A stretch of DNA of 64,000 bases from positions 1 through 64,000 of the forward strand of contig CAPXSA010000008.1 in assembly GCA_948735595.1 (NCBI GenBank). The letters run 5' to 3'. Every line of letters begins with the position of its first letter. Positions within the stretch are counted from its first letter, which is position 1. This stretch comes from an uncultured Clostridia bacterium. Its GTDB lineage: Bacteria; Bacillota; Clostridia; TANB77; CAG-508. Below the pieces are notes generated by a model that saw only the letters and a program-made list of their open reading frames with translations, was not told the origin of the DNA and did not search any database. A program made the position numbers and the translations under genes. Shown piece by piece: positions 38,500 through 48,385 of the stretch.

Positions 38500-39432
38500 A
38501 TGTTATCTGTATTAGAAGTAAAACGAAAATTACCACAAGCTTTTGTAGAAAATTTATATGAACTATTTTCTCCTTTAACAGTGGATAAAATTTTAGCAGG
38601 AATGGCAGGAGAAAGATATACTACTTTAAGAGTAAATACTTTAAAATATGATATTCAAAGTTTAATGAGAGATTTCAAAGAAAAGAACATTAAATTTGAG
38701 AGAGTGCCTTGGTATCAAGACGCCTTAATCATTAAAAATGTAACGGAAAAAGAGATTCAAAAATTAGAACTTTTTGAAAAAGGATATATCTATTTACAAA
38801 GTTTATCTAGCATGGTGCCACCACTAGTATTAAGTCCAAAACAGGGAGAAAGGGTGTTAGACTTAACGGCTGCACCTGGAAGCAAAACAACACAGATGGC
38901 AGCAATGATGCAAAATAAAGGCGAAATTTTAGCAAATGAATTAGATAAAATTCGCTGTGAAAGACTACAATATAATGTAACAGCACAAGGAGCAAGTATA
39001 GTAACAGTCAACAATGATTATGGAGAAAGAATAGGAGCAAAATATCCAGAAACTTTCGATAGAGTCTTATTAGATACTCCTTGCAGTGGCGAAGGACGTT
39101 TCATAGCACCAGATGCCAAAACATATCGTAATTGGTCAGAAAGAAAGGTGGCAGAACTAGTAAAAATCCAAAGAAAATTATTAAGAAATTCTTATGAAGC
39201 TTTAAAACTAAATGGAATAATGGTATACTCTACCTGTACATTAAACTTAGCAGAAAATGAACAGATTTTAGAATGGGCTTTAGAACAGTTTGACTTAAAA
39301 TTATTAGATATTAGTATCGAATTAAGAGAAGTAGAAAAAGGGCAAACATTGAATACCCAAAAAGCTATTAAAATATTACCTTCTAAAAATATGGAGGGAT
39401 TTTTTGTGGCTAAGCTACAAAAAGGTAAATAA
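38500..39432 (+). CDS. RsmB/NOP2/Sun-family RNA cytosine-C5 methyltransferase
   Basis: A 310-residue protein with the SAM-binding VLDLTAAPGSKTTQMAAMM, the first catalytic Cys in LLDTPCSGEGRF and the second in MVYSTCTLNLAENE. The family methylates 16S or 23S rRNA or tRNA. The absence of an N-terminal NusB domain excludes RsmB proper; an RsmF-like role is possible. SD AGAGGGAG precedes the ATG. It lies inside an envelope cluster with which it has no clear link. Confidence 0.92.
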   Translation: MLSVLEVKRKLPQAFVENLYELFSPLTVDKILAGMAGERYTTLRVNTLKYDIQSLMRDFKEKNIKFERVPWYQDALIIKNVTEKEIQKLELFEKGYIYLQSLSSMVPPLVLSPKQGERVLDLTAAPGSKTTQMAAMMQNKGEILANELDKIRCERLQYNVTAQGASIVTVNNDYGERIGAKYPETFDRVLLDTPCSGEGRFIAPDAKTYRNWSERKVAELVKIQRKLLRNSYEALKLNGIMVYSTCTLNLAENEQILEWALEQFDLKLLDISIELREVEKGQTLNTQKAIKILPSKNMEGFFVAKLQKGK

Positions 39433-39444
39433 TGGAGAGAAAAG

Positions 39445-40953
39445 ATGAAAAAGAATATTTTACAGTATTTAGAACAAACAGCAAAAAAGTATGCGAATAA
39501 GACTGCTTTTGCAGACATAAATAGAGAAGTTACTTATTCTGATTTTTTAAAGAATAGCCAAAAAATAGGAAGTAGCTTAAGTAATATAGAGAAAATGAAT
39601 CAGCCAATTGCTATTTTACTAGATAAAAGTGTAGCTTGCTTAGAAGCTATGATGGGAGTGCTATATAGTGGAAATTTTTATACGATTTTAGATGTAAAAT
39701 CGCCCAATGAAAGGTTAGCTTCAATTCTAGATACTTTAAATCCAGTTGCAATTATAACAGACCAAAAGAATGAAACAAAAGCGAAAGAAATTGCAAACCA
39801 AAGACAGCAAATTTATCTTTATGAAGAAGCCATACAAACAGAAATAAAGCAGCAAATGCTAGATATTATCAGAGAAAAAATGATAGACACTGATACAATA
39901 TATATTTTATTCACTTCAGGTTCAACAGGTGTTCCAAAAGGAACTGTAATTAGTCATAAAGCTGTCATTGCCTATGCACATTGGGCAAGAGAAACTTTTG
40001 ATATTAATGAAAATACCATTTGGGGAAGTCAAACTCCATTTTACTTTAGCATGTCAATTACAGATATTTTTACCACAATTTTATCTGGTGCTACTTTTTA
40101 TATTATTCCTAAAATGTATTTTTCATTTCCTGTAAAATTGTTACAATATCTAGATGAAAAGAAAGTAAACACAATTTATTGGGTTCCGTCAGCACTATGT
40201 ATTGTCGCAAATTTAAGGGCTTTAGAAGAAGTGAAATTGCCATACTTAGAAAAAATACTATTTGCAGGAGAAGTAATGCCCACAAAGCAACTTAATATGT
40301 GGATAGAACATTTTCCAAAAGCATTATTTGCCAACTTGTTTGGACCAACTGAAACAACTGATATTTGCACTTATTATATTGTAGATAGAAAATTTGAAAA
40401 TACAGAAAGTATTCCCATTGGAAAACATTGTGATAATTGCAATGTAATGATTGTGAAAGAAGATGAAACTGAAGCTAAAAAGGGAGAAGAAGGTGAACTT
40501 TGTGTTAGAGGAAGTTTTTTGGCACAAGGGTATTATAATAACCCTATACAAACACAGAAAGTGTTTGTACAAAATCCTCTGAACCAAAGCTATCCAGAGA
40601 TTATTTATAAAACAGGAGATATCGTTAAAGAAAATGAAAGAGGAGAACTGATTTATCTCTCCAGAAAAGACTTTCAAATTAAACATATGGGATATCGTAT
40701 TGAACTTGGTGAAATAGAAACAGCTATCAACGCTATTGACAATATCATAGCTTGTGCTAGTGTATATGATGAAACAACAGATAAAATTGTTCTATTTTAT
40801 CAAGGTGATAAGTTAGAAGAAAAAGACTTATTAGAACAAGCAGGAAAACGATTACCAAAATATATGTGTCCAAATGAAATACATTGCTTAGATAGAATGC
40901 CATATAATGCAAATGGCAAGATTGATAGAAAAAAATTAAAAACAATGATATAA
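39445..40953 (+). CDS. dltA: D-alanine--(poly)carrier ligase DltA
   Basis: A 502-residue adenylation enzyme: the P-loop ILFTSGSTGVPKGTVISHKA, NLFGPTETTDICTYY, YKTGDIV, and the C-terminal Lys in NGKIDRKKL. It activates D-alanine with ATP and loads it on DltC. The next genes are dltC, dltB and dltD, giving a complete D-alanylation set that esterifies teichoic acids and lowers surface negative charge. Confidence 0.93.
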   Translation: MKKNILQYLEQTAKKYANKTAFADINREVTYSDFLKNSQKIGSSLSNIEKMNQPIAILLDKSVACLEAMMGVLYSGNFYTILDVKSPNERLASILDTLNPVAIITDQKNETKAKEIANQRQQIYLYEEAIQTEIKQQMLDIIREKMIDTDTIYILFTSGSTGVPKGTVISHKAVIAYAHWARETFDINENTIWGSQTPFYFSMSITDIFTTILSGATFYIIPKMYFSFPVKLLQYLDEKKVNTIYWVPSALCIVANLRALEEVKLPYLEKILFAGEVMPTKQLNMWIEHFPKALFANLFGPTETTDICTYYIVDRKFENTESIPIGKHCDNCNVMIVKEDETEAKKGEEGELCVRGSFLAQGYYNNPIQTQKVFVQNPLNQSYPEIIYKTGDIVKENERGELIYLSRKDFQIKHMGYRIELGEIETAINAIDNIIACASVYDETTDKIVLFYQGDKLEEKDLLEQAGKRLPKYMCPNEIHCLDRMPYNANGKIDRKKLKTMI

Positions 40954-40997
40954 AAGAAATGGGGGCGAGACTAACCCAAAAGAGGTTAGAAGAGAAA

Positions 40998-41222
40998 ATG
41001 GAGGAATTACTAAAATTATTAAAGAAAATCAAACCAGAAGTGAATTTTGAAGGAAATGAACATTTGATAGATAATGAAGAACTAGATTCTTTTGATATTG
41101 TATCAATTGTAGCAGCCATCAACGAAGAATTTGACATTGAAATAGGAGCAGGAGATATTGTTCCAGAAAACTTTAACTCTATAGAAGCGATTTACAATTT
41201 AATTCAGAGATTAGAAGATTAA
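40998..41222 (+). CDS. dltC: D-alanyl carrier protein DltC
   Basis: A 74-residue acyl carrier protein with the phosphopantetheine Ser in ELDSFDIVSIV. I chose ATG 40998 (MEELLKLLKK) since it gives the normal family length and an AGAAGAG-type SD; an in-frame ATG at 40959 would add 13 residues. It carries the D-alanyl thioester from DltA to DltB. Confidence 0.9.
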   Translation: MEELLKLLKKIKPEVNFEGNEHLIDNEELDSFDIVSIVAAINEEFDIEIGAGDIVPENFNSIEAIYNLIQRLED

Positions 41223-41298
41223 ATTAATATACAAATTATAGTTATCATTTGTAAGATAAATAAATCTTTTAAGTCAAAAAGAAATAGAGGGAAAAACA

Positions 41299-42891
41299 AT
41301 GTCAATCAATTCATTATATTTTGTTGCTTTTGTAGCAATGGTATGTATCTTATATTACATTTTTCCTAAAAAAGCGAAATGGGTAGTATTATTAATAGCT
41401 AGTTATATTTATTATTTCCTAGCAAGTAATAAGCTAATTGTATTTTTACTATTCACGACGGTATCCATTTATTTAACCGCTTTATTACTAGGAAAAATCG
41501 ACAAAAAAGCAAAAGATAAATGCAAAGAGATTGAAGAAAAAGAAGTAAAAAAGAAAATAAAGCACAAAGCCAAAACAAAGAAAAAGTGGGTAGTTTTCTT
41601 AGCTATTTTAATTAATTTTGGCTTTTTGGCATGCCTAAAATATTTTAATTTTATAGCAGGAAACTTAAATAGTTTATTTGCATTATGCCATTTTCAAATA
41701 GGAATACCATTCCAAAAATTTATATTACCATTAGGAATTTCTTACTATACTTTGCAAGCTGTTAGTTATGTAATTGATGTGTATAGAGGAAAATATGAGC
41801 CAGATAAAAATATTGGAAGAGTAGCTTTATTTGTATCTTTCTTTCCACAAATTGTAGAAGGACCTATTGGAAGATATGAACATTTGGCTACACAATTATA
41901 TGAACCACATAAATTTCAATATAAAAATTTGAAATTTGGTGCACAATTAATGCTATGGGGCTATTTCAAGAAAATGGTTATTGCAGATAGAGCGGGGCTA
42001 TTTGTTAATGAAGTATTTGCACATTATGCGAATTATACAGGAGTTACGATTGTTCTTGCAATCATTTTATATACAGTTCAAATTTATGCAGAATTCTCAG
42101 GCTGTATGGATATTGTAAGAGGTACTGCTCAAATGATGGGAATTGAAATGACAGAAAACTTTAAAAGACCATTTTTTTCAACATCAGTACAAGAATTTTG
42201 GAGAAGATGGCACATTACTTTGGGAGCATGGCTAAAAGATTATATTTTTTATCCCATTTCTTTTTCAAAATTTACTGCGCACCTTACCAATATAGCAAAA
42301 AAGATATTTAGAAATACTTATTTATCGAAACTAATACCTGCTGCTTTTGCTTTGTTCTTTGTATGGCTTGGTAATGGCATTTGGCATGGTGCTAGTTGGA
42401 AATATATTTTTTATGGACTATATTATTATATTGTCATGATGATAGGCATGCTGTTAGAGCCACTTAGCAACAAAATATTAGACCTTCTAAAAGTCAATAC
42501 AAAAGCTTTTAGTTATCGCTTATGGCAGATGTTTAGAACTACGATAATCGTATTTATTGGCATGATGATTTTTAGGTCACATAGATTATTAGACGCATGG
42601 AAAATGTTTTGCTCTATCTTTACTTTTAAAGGAATTGGTACATTATTTGATGGTAGTTTGTTTAACATAGGGTGTATTCCACAAGACTTTATTATATTAA
42701 TAATAGGTATTGCCTTAATGTTTGTGGTAGGTATACTACAAGAAAAGGGATATCATATTCGTGAAAGAATAGCAAAACAAAATTTGCCTTTTAGATGGCT
42801 GCTTTACTATGGTGCTATTTTTGCCATTATTATCTTTGGTATCTATGGCCCAGGATATGTAGCAAGTGACTTTATTTATGGACAATTTTAA
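41299..42891 (+). CDS. dltB: D-alanyl transfer protein DltB (MBOAT)
   Basis: A 530-residue polytopic membrane protein of the MBOAT family, with FFPQIVEGPIGRYEHL, VQEFWRRWHITLGAWLKDYI and the catalytic His region GNGIWHGASWKYIFYG. It moves D-alanine from DltC across the membrane. A Lys-rich cytoplasmic loop (about 65-95) is longer than usual. The order A-C-B-D differs from the common A-B-C-D. Confidence 0.92.
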   Translation: MSINSLYFVAFVAMVCILYYIFPKKAKWVVLLIASYIYYFLASNKLIVFLLFTTVSIYLTALLLGKIDKKAKDKCKEIEEKEVKKKIKHKAKTKKKWVVFLAILINFGFLACLKYFNFIAGNLNSLFALCHFQIGIPFQKFILPLGISYYTLQAVSYVIDVYRGKYEPDKNIGRVALFVSFFPQIVEGPIGRYEHLATQLYEPHKFQYKNLKFGAQLMLWGYFKKMVIADRAGLFVNEVFAHYANYTGVTIVLAIILYTVQIYAEFSGCMDIVRGTAQMMGIEMTENFKRPFFSTSVQEFWRRWHITLGAWLKDYIFYPISFSKFTAHLTNIAKKIFRNTYLSKLIPAAFALFFVWLGNGIWHGASWKYIFYGLYYYIVMMIGMLLEPLSNKILDLLKVNTKAFSYRLWQMFRTTIIVFIGMMIFRSHRLLDAWKMFCSIFTFKGIGTLFDGSLFNIGCIPQDFIILIIGIALMFVVGILQEKGYHIRERIAKQNLPFRWLLYYGAIFAIIIFGIYGPGYVASDFIYGQF

Positions 42892-42903
42892 GGGAGTAAA
42901 GGA

Positions 42904-43974
42904 ATGAAAAAATTAGCAATTATTACAAAAACAATCTTATTTTTATTAATAGGTATAATCTTATTTTTTCTAATAACACCTATCTTTATACCAAAAATGG
43001 TTAATGAAAAATTGGGATTTTATAGAGCAATTATTCAGGGCTTTTATGCGGAACCTAAAAACAGTTTAGATGTTGTAATTTTAGGGGATAGTTCTGTTTA
43101 TAAAGGTATTTCACCTATTAAGATGTGGGAGGAATATGGATTTACGAGTTATAATTTTGCCTCACCATCACAAAAAATGTGGGATAACTATTATTGCTTA
43201 AAAGAAGTTATAAAATATCAAAAGCCAAAAGTAATAGTGTTAAATATAGACCAAGCTTTTACAGAAGAACCTATGGTAGAAATGAGACAAAGATTTTTGT
43301 ATAACAATATGCCAGATAGTATTAACAAAGTAAAAGCAATTATGGATCCTGTTCAGAAAAACAAGAAAAAGGATATTGCTACTTTGCTATTTCCTATGAT
43401 TAGATTTCATGGTAGATGGAGTGAACTAAAAGATGAGGACTTCTTGCTAGCATATTCTAATTATTACTATGCTTTTAAAGGATATCAAATGACAAAAGGT
43501 GCTAAACCATATGATGGCAATAAAAATTATATGCAAAAAGAAAATAAAAAGAATAAAATTGGACCAAAAGCGAAAGAATATTTAACAAAGATGATAGAAA
43601 CTTGTAGAGAGAATAAGATACAATTACTTTTTATCGAGACGCCAGCACCAAAGACATGGAATAAGACAAAACATAGAGAAATGAAAAAGTGGGCAATACA
43701 AAACAATATCCCATTTTTTGATATGAATTTAGTTACAAAAGATTTACAAATGGACTGGAACAAAGACACCACAGATAAAGGGTATCATATGAATATTTTA
43801 GGTGCTGAAAAGATTAGTAAGTGCTTAGGAAACTATTTGAAGTCTCAATATCAGTTGCCAAATCATAAGGAAGATGCCAATTATGAGCAATGGGAAAAAG
43901 ACACTCAAGAATATGAATTCAAAAAGCAAGAACTATACCAAGAGATAAAAAAGAAAGGGAAAAATGCTATATAA
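42904..43974 (+). CDS. dltD: DltD-like SGNH-fold protein
   Basis: A 356-residue protein with one N-terminal membrane helix and an extracellular SGNH-type domain: VVILGDSSVYKGISP (nucleophile Ser), VLNIDQAF, and the His/Asp end DKGYHMNILGAEK. DltD finishes D-alanyl transfer on the outer side. It has a short gap (12 bases) after dltB and its own SD. Confidence 0.87.
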   Translation: MKKLAIITKTILFLLIGIILFFLITPIFIPKMVNEKLGFYRAIIQGFYAEPKNSLDVVILGDSSVYKGISPIKMWEEYGFTSYNFASPSQKMWDNYYCLKEVIKYQKPKVIVLNIDQAFTEEPMVEMRQRFLYNNMPDSINKVKAIMDPVQKNKKKDIATLLFPMIRFHGRWSELKDEDFLLAYSNYYYAFKGYQMTKGAKPYDGNKNYMQKENKKNKIGPKAKEYLTKMIETCRENKIQLLFIETPAPKTWNKTKHREMKKWAIQNNIPFFDMNLVTKDLQMDWNKDTTDKGYHMNILGAEKISKCLGNYLKSQYQLPNHKEDANYEQWEKDTQEYEFKKQELYQEIKKKGKNAI

Positions 43975-44039
43975 AATTTGCTTTTTATAAAAGATAGTAA
44001 TATAATAAGGACAATAAAAAAGCAAGGAGAAAATGGTGG

Positions 44040-44847
44040 ATGATACTAAAGGATATAATAAATGATCACATTACTTATAAACAACAAATTTTTAAATTAG
44101 CAAAGGCAGATTTAGTAAAAACATATAGAGGTGCGGCTCTTGGTTGGGCATGGGCTATTATTAAGCCAGCCGTTACTATTTTTGTTTATTGGTTTGCCTT
44201 TGAGATAGGGCTAAGGACAGGAAAAGATGTTAATCGGATTCCCTTTCTTTTTATGGTTAATAGCAGGAGTAATGCCATGGTTCTACATGAATGATATGCT
44301 AACAGCAGGGACAGATACGATTAGAAAGTATAGTTATTTAGTAACTAAAATGAAATTCCCTGTATCTACCATACCAACGTTTGTAAGTATTTCAAAATTT
44401 ATTGTTCATCTCATTTTAATAGCGATTATGATAGCTATTTTTATAGGAATGGGATATCCGCCAACAATGTACATGATACAACTCCCTATCTATATGTTAC
44501 TCATGTTTATCTTTTTTACCATTTGGAGTTTATTTGCATCGCTACTTTCTTCTATGAGTAAAGATTTTGCAAATTTAGTAAAATCTATGGTTACCGCAAT
44601 ATTTTGGCTATCTGGCATTTTATGGAATCCAGAAACAATTAAAATAGAGTGGATTAAGCAAATATTAATGATAAATCCTGTAACTTTTCTAACAAATGGG
44701 TTTAGAAACTGTTTTATTAATGAAGTATGGTTTTTTGAGCAACCAAAAAGATTAGTTTATTTTATTATTATTACAATTTTATTATTACTTTTAACAATTT
44801 GGACTTATAAAAAATTAAGAAAAGAAATTCCAGATGTATTAAATTAA
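44040..44847 (+). CDS. TagG-like ABC-2 permease, split by a +1 shift at CGG
   Basis: Two frames join to about 268 residues. Frame A ends GLRTGKDVN, then the in-frame CGG (44235-44237). Skipping the C gives GFPFFLWLIAGVMPWFYMND, the conserved ABC-2 polysaccharide exporter motif. Six membrane helices follow. With the ATPase downstream it forms a teichoic acid or polysaccharide exporter. The second frame alone begins inside helix 2 and could not be a working permease. SD AGGAG precedes the ATG. Confidence 0.88.
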
Positions 44848-44858
44848 AGGAGTAAAGA

Positions 44859-45599
44859 GTGAAAGAACAAAACAATATTGTAATTCAATTTAATCATGTA
44901 ACAAAAATGTATAAATTATTTAAAAACGATAAAAAAAGATTATTATATACTTTTTGTAAAAAAATAAAATATACAGAAAAAAAAGCAGTCAATAATGTCT
45001 CTTTTGACATTCAAAGTGGAGAATCAGTAGCTTTGTTTGGTAGAAATGGAGCAGGAAAATCTACTGTTTTAAAAATGATAACAGGGGTATGCTTTCCAAC
45101 AACAGGAGAAATTACTGTAAATGGTAGAGTAAGTGCTTTATTAGAACTAACTTCAGGATTTGATCCTGAATTTACAGGGAAAGAAAATATTTATTTAAAA
45201 GGGCAATTGTTAGGTTTAAAGGACGCAGAAATTAAAGAATTAGAACAAGAAATTATTAATTTTGCGGAATTAGAAGAATATATTGACCAACCTGTAAGGA
45301 CATATTCAAGCGGTATGAAAGCAAGATTAGGCTTTTCTATTAATGTAAATATTAGACCAGAAATTCTAATTGTAGACGAAGCACTAAGCGTTGGAGATGA
45401 AGAATTTAAAAGAAAATGTGTTAGAAAAATTAATGAAATTATCAGCAAAGAAAATGTAACATTGTTATTTGTAACACATGCAACGGGAGTAGCAAAGGAA
45501 TTTTGCAAAAGGGGAATGGTCATGGAAAAAGGAAAAGTAACTTTTGATGGAGATATTGACCAAGCAATTGAAATTTATAATAGTTCTTTAAAAAAATAA
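44859..45599 (+). CDS. tagH: TagH-like ABC exporter ATPase
   Basis: A 246-residue ATPase: Walker A GRNGAGKST, signature YSSGMKARLGFS, Walker B ILIVDEALSVGDEEF. It is of the teichoic acid/O-antigen export type (RfbB/TagH). It lacks the C-terminal extension that Bacillus TagH has. GTG start with AAAGGAG. It ends in a short terminator and pairs with the preceding permease. Confidence 0.9.
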   Translation: MKEQNNIVIQFNHVTKMYKLFKNDKKRLLYTFCKKIKYTEKKAVNNVSFDIQSGESVALFGRNGAGKSTVLKMITGVCFPTTGEITVNGRVSALLELTSGFDPEFTGKENIYLKGQLLGLKDAEIKELEQEIINFAELEEYIDQPVRTYSSGMKARLGFSINVNIRPEILIVDEALSVGDEEFKRKCVRKINEIISKENVTLLFVTHATGVAKEFCKRGMVMEKGKVTFDGDIDQAIEIYNSSLKK

Positions 45600-45618
45600 A
45601 AAGGTAGAAATACCTTTT
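45599..45618 (+). terminator. Short terminator after the exporter ATPase gene
   Basis: The perfect stem AAAAGGTA-GAAA-TACCTTTT begins at the stop codon and ends in T residues. Confidence 0.7.
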
Positions 45619-45638
45619 CTTAATGAGAGGTTAACAGT

Positions 45639-48347
45639 ATGAAAAAAATTTTTAATGAAAAGACGAAAATATATTGGATATATACAGCATTGTTTTTACT
45701 AATAGCTTGTATTGTTTTTTCTATATTTATCATCAATAAACGTAGTTTCATTTGGCAAACAGATGGCTTAAAACAACATTATATTATTCTAAGAGATTTT
45801 AATCAAAATGTAAGAGAGTTTTTAAAAAATCCAAGTAATGGGGTTGATTTGTTTTCTTGGAATATGGGCTTAGGTTTAGATGTTATAGGGCAGTATTCCT
45901 ACTATGTTTTAGGAGACCCATTTGCTTATCTGAGTTTGCTATTTCCAATGGAAGCTTTAGAATATGCTTATACATTTTTAATTTTACTTAGAATATATTG
46001 TGCAGGTTTGGCATTTATGTTTTACTGCAAGCATCATAAAAGCAAAAAGGAAACACATGCACATAATGCACTGATAGGAGCAATTATCTATGCATTTTGT
46101 AGTTTTTCGCTAACAGCAGGATTAAGGCATCCCTATTTCTTAAATCCGTTAATTTTCTTCCCTTTACTTTTATGGGGAATAGATAAATTACTAGATGAAG
46201 ACAGAAAAATTCCATTAACAATTTTAGTGGCAATTACAGCCATTGCAAATTATTATTTTTTCTATATGCTTACGATTTTAACATTCATTTATGCAATTAT
46301 TCGTTATATTTGTGAATATAGAAAAGAAGGAATAAAACATTTTTTCAAGAAACTAGGAGGAGCAGTTCTTTGCTATATGATAGGCATTTTAATTGCCGGT
46401 ATTATTCTACTGCCAACTGCTTATGCATTTTTAAATTCTCCAAGAAGTGGAGAAGAAATAACAATTCAATATGGAATGAAATATTATAGAAATTTATTTA
46501 CAGTTAATTTATTGACTAGTTACGATGCTAATTGGAGCATGATTGGAGTATCTTCTATTATTTTACTAATGTTACCAATTCTTTGGTCAAGAAGAAAAAA
46601 GTATCCAGTTTACTTTACTTACTGGATTGTTACTACTATACTATTGCTCATTCCGTTTGCAGGTTCTGCATTAAATGGATTTTCGTTTCCAAATAATAGA
46701 TGGGTATTTGCATATGTTTTCATTTTGGCTTATATTGTAGCAATATGCTTTGATGATGAGTATTCTAAAAAAGAATTGCGCAACATGATAATCTTCTTTG
46801 TTTTATATGCAATAGGTGGCACAATTTTAGCGAAAAAAGGAAATTCAAATCATGCATTTATCATTTATATGGCTCAAATTGCAATAGCTTTCCTAATGAT
46901 GCTAATCATATTAGGAAGAAATCGATTAAAGAGCGAGAAATTGAAAAAAGTTAGTAAATGGGCGATTTACGGATTAGTTATAACAAGTATTTCAGCAACA
47001 GCGTATGGCTTATATACTTCTTATGATAGAGGATTTGCAAAAGAGTTTATAAAACTGGGCGAAAGTGAGAAGACTTTAGTAACACAATATGGAAAGAATA
47101 AAGATTATAAAAAGAATATTCTAGACATCATACAAAAAGATAATAGTTTTTATCGTATTGCCAAAGTACCTCATCAAGTTCAAAATCTTTCTACCTATTA
47201 TAGATACCCTTCAACAGAATGCTTTTTATCGATTGGTAACCGCTATGTGTATGAGTTAAGTAAAGAATTAGCAGACAATACCTATAATACTATCTTTTGC
47301 ATAAGAGGCTTGGCAGATAGAAGTAGAATTACCACATTATTAGGCACAAAATATTATGTGGTAGATGATAAGAATAAAAATAGTGTACCTTATGGCTATT
47401 CTTTAAAAGATGAAAATGATGGTATATATACTTATCAAAATAATTATTCTTTACCAGTAGGCGTTTGTTATACAGAATATCTATCAAAAGAAGAGTATGA
47501 AAAATTAACTCCAATTGAAAAAGAAGAGGCACTATTAAAGGTGGCAGTAGTAGATAGAGAAGATATCAAGAATATAAAGATAAAAGAAAAAACGGATATA
47601 GAAGATATAAAAAGTTCCTATGAAAAAATAGAACCACAAATAATAGATAAGGATCATATATTACAAGAAAATGGAGACAATAAAAAAGTTGTGACACAAA
47701 AGAAAAATCAACGTATATTGTTTCAAATTCCGAAAGTACAAAATTCAGAATTATATGTATATATTTCAGGATTTGAATATCAAGGAAATAGTAAGCATAC
47801 TGTAACAGCTAAATATCAAGGAAAGAGAATTGAAAAATTTATTGACCATAAAACAGAATCAGCTTATTATCAAAAAGCACCTGAGATATTGCTAAACTTA
47901 GGATATTATGAACAAACAGAAGGAAAAATAGAATTGTTCTTTAGTACTCCGGGAACCTATGAACTAGAAGATATACAAATTCTAGCTGTACCAATGGATT
48001 CTTATGCACAAAAAATACAAAAGTTGCAACAAGATGAATTAAAGGAAGTAGAATGCACTAATAGAAAAATTAGTGGAAAGCTTGACTTAAGTCAAGATGC
48101 TATTTTACAAATAGCATCAAGCTACACTAGTGGATGGAAAGCTTATGTAGATGGAAATAAGGTAGATACAATTAGAGTGAACACAGCTTTTATAGGGGTA
48201 CCAATTGAAGCAGGAAAGCACGAAGTAATACTTAAGTATGAAACACCATATCTAAAACTAGGAATGATATGTAGTGGTGTAGGAATAATTAGCTGTATTG
48301 GTTTAATCATATATGAAAAAAGGAAAATGAAGAATTATAAAAAATAA
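45639..48347 (+). CDS. YfhO-family GT-C-like membrane protein
   Basis: A 902-residue protein with about 13 membrane helices in the first 480 residues, the family segment LFSWNMGLGLDVIGQYSYY near residue 70, an extracellular domain (about 490-860), and a final helix with a KRKMKN tail. In Bacillus and Listeria YfhO adds GlcNAc or other sugars to lipoteichoic acid on the outer side. The placement after the exporter and dlt genes fits teichoic acid glycosylation. Confidence 0.88.
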   Translation: MKKIFNEKTKIYWIYTALFLLIACIVFSIFIINKRSFIWQTDGLKQHYIILRDFNQNVREFLKNPSNGVDLFSWNMGLGLDVIGQYSYYVLGDPFAYLSLLFPMEALEYAYTFLILLRIYCAGLAFMFYCKHHKSKKETHAHNALIGAIIYAFCSFSLTAGLRHPYFLNPLIFFPLLLWGIDKLLDEDRKIPLTILVAITAIANYYFFYMLTILTFIYAIIRYICEYRKEGIKHFFKKLGGAVLCYMIGILIAGIILLPTAYAFLNSPRSGEEITIQYGMKYYRNLFTVNLLTSYDANWSMIGVSSIILLMLPILWSRRKKYPVYFTYWIVTTILLLIPFAGSALNGFSFPNNRWVFAYVFILAYIVAICFDDEYSKKELRNMIIFFVLYAIGGTILAKKGNSNHAFIIYMAQIAIAFLMMLIILGRNRLKSEKLKKVSKWAIYGLVITSISATAYGLYTSYDRGFAKEFIKLGESEKTLVTQYGKNKDYKKNILDIIQKDNSFYRIAKVPHQVQNLSTYYRYPSTECFLSIGNRYVYELSKELADNTYNTIFCIRGLADRSRITTLLGTKYYVVDDKNKNSVPYGYSLKDENDGIYTYQNNYSLPVGVCYTEYLSKEEYEKLTPIEKEEALLKVAVVDREDIKNIKIKEKTDIEDIKSSYEKIEPQIIDKDHILQENGDNKKVVTQKKNQRILFQIPKVQNSELYVYISGFEYQGNSKHTVTAKYQGKRIEKFIDHKTESAYYQKAPEILLNLGYYEQTEGKIELFFSTPGTYELEDIQILAVPMDSYAQKIQKLQQDELKEVECTNRKISGKLDLSQDAILQIASSYTSGWKAYVDGNKVDTIRVNTAFIGVPIEAGKHEVILKYETPYLKLGMICSGVGIISCIGLIIYEKRKMKNYKK

Positions 48348-48360
48348 AGAATTCAAAGAA

Positions 48361-48385
48361 AACCAGTCTTATGACTGGTTTTTTT
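48361..48385. terminator. Bidirectional terminator between YfhO and the acyltransferase gene
   Basis: An 8-bp stem (48361-48368 with 48373-48380) with loop TTAT, then a run of T. The stop codon of the minus-strand gene (48369-48371) lies in the loop. Confidence 0.85.
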
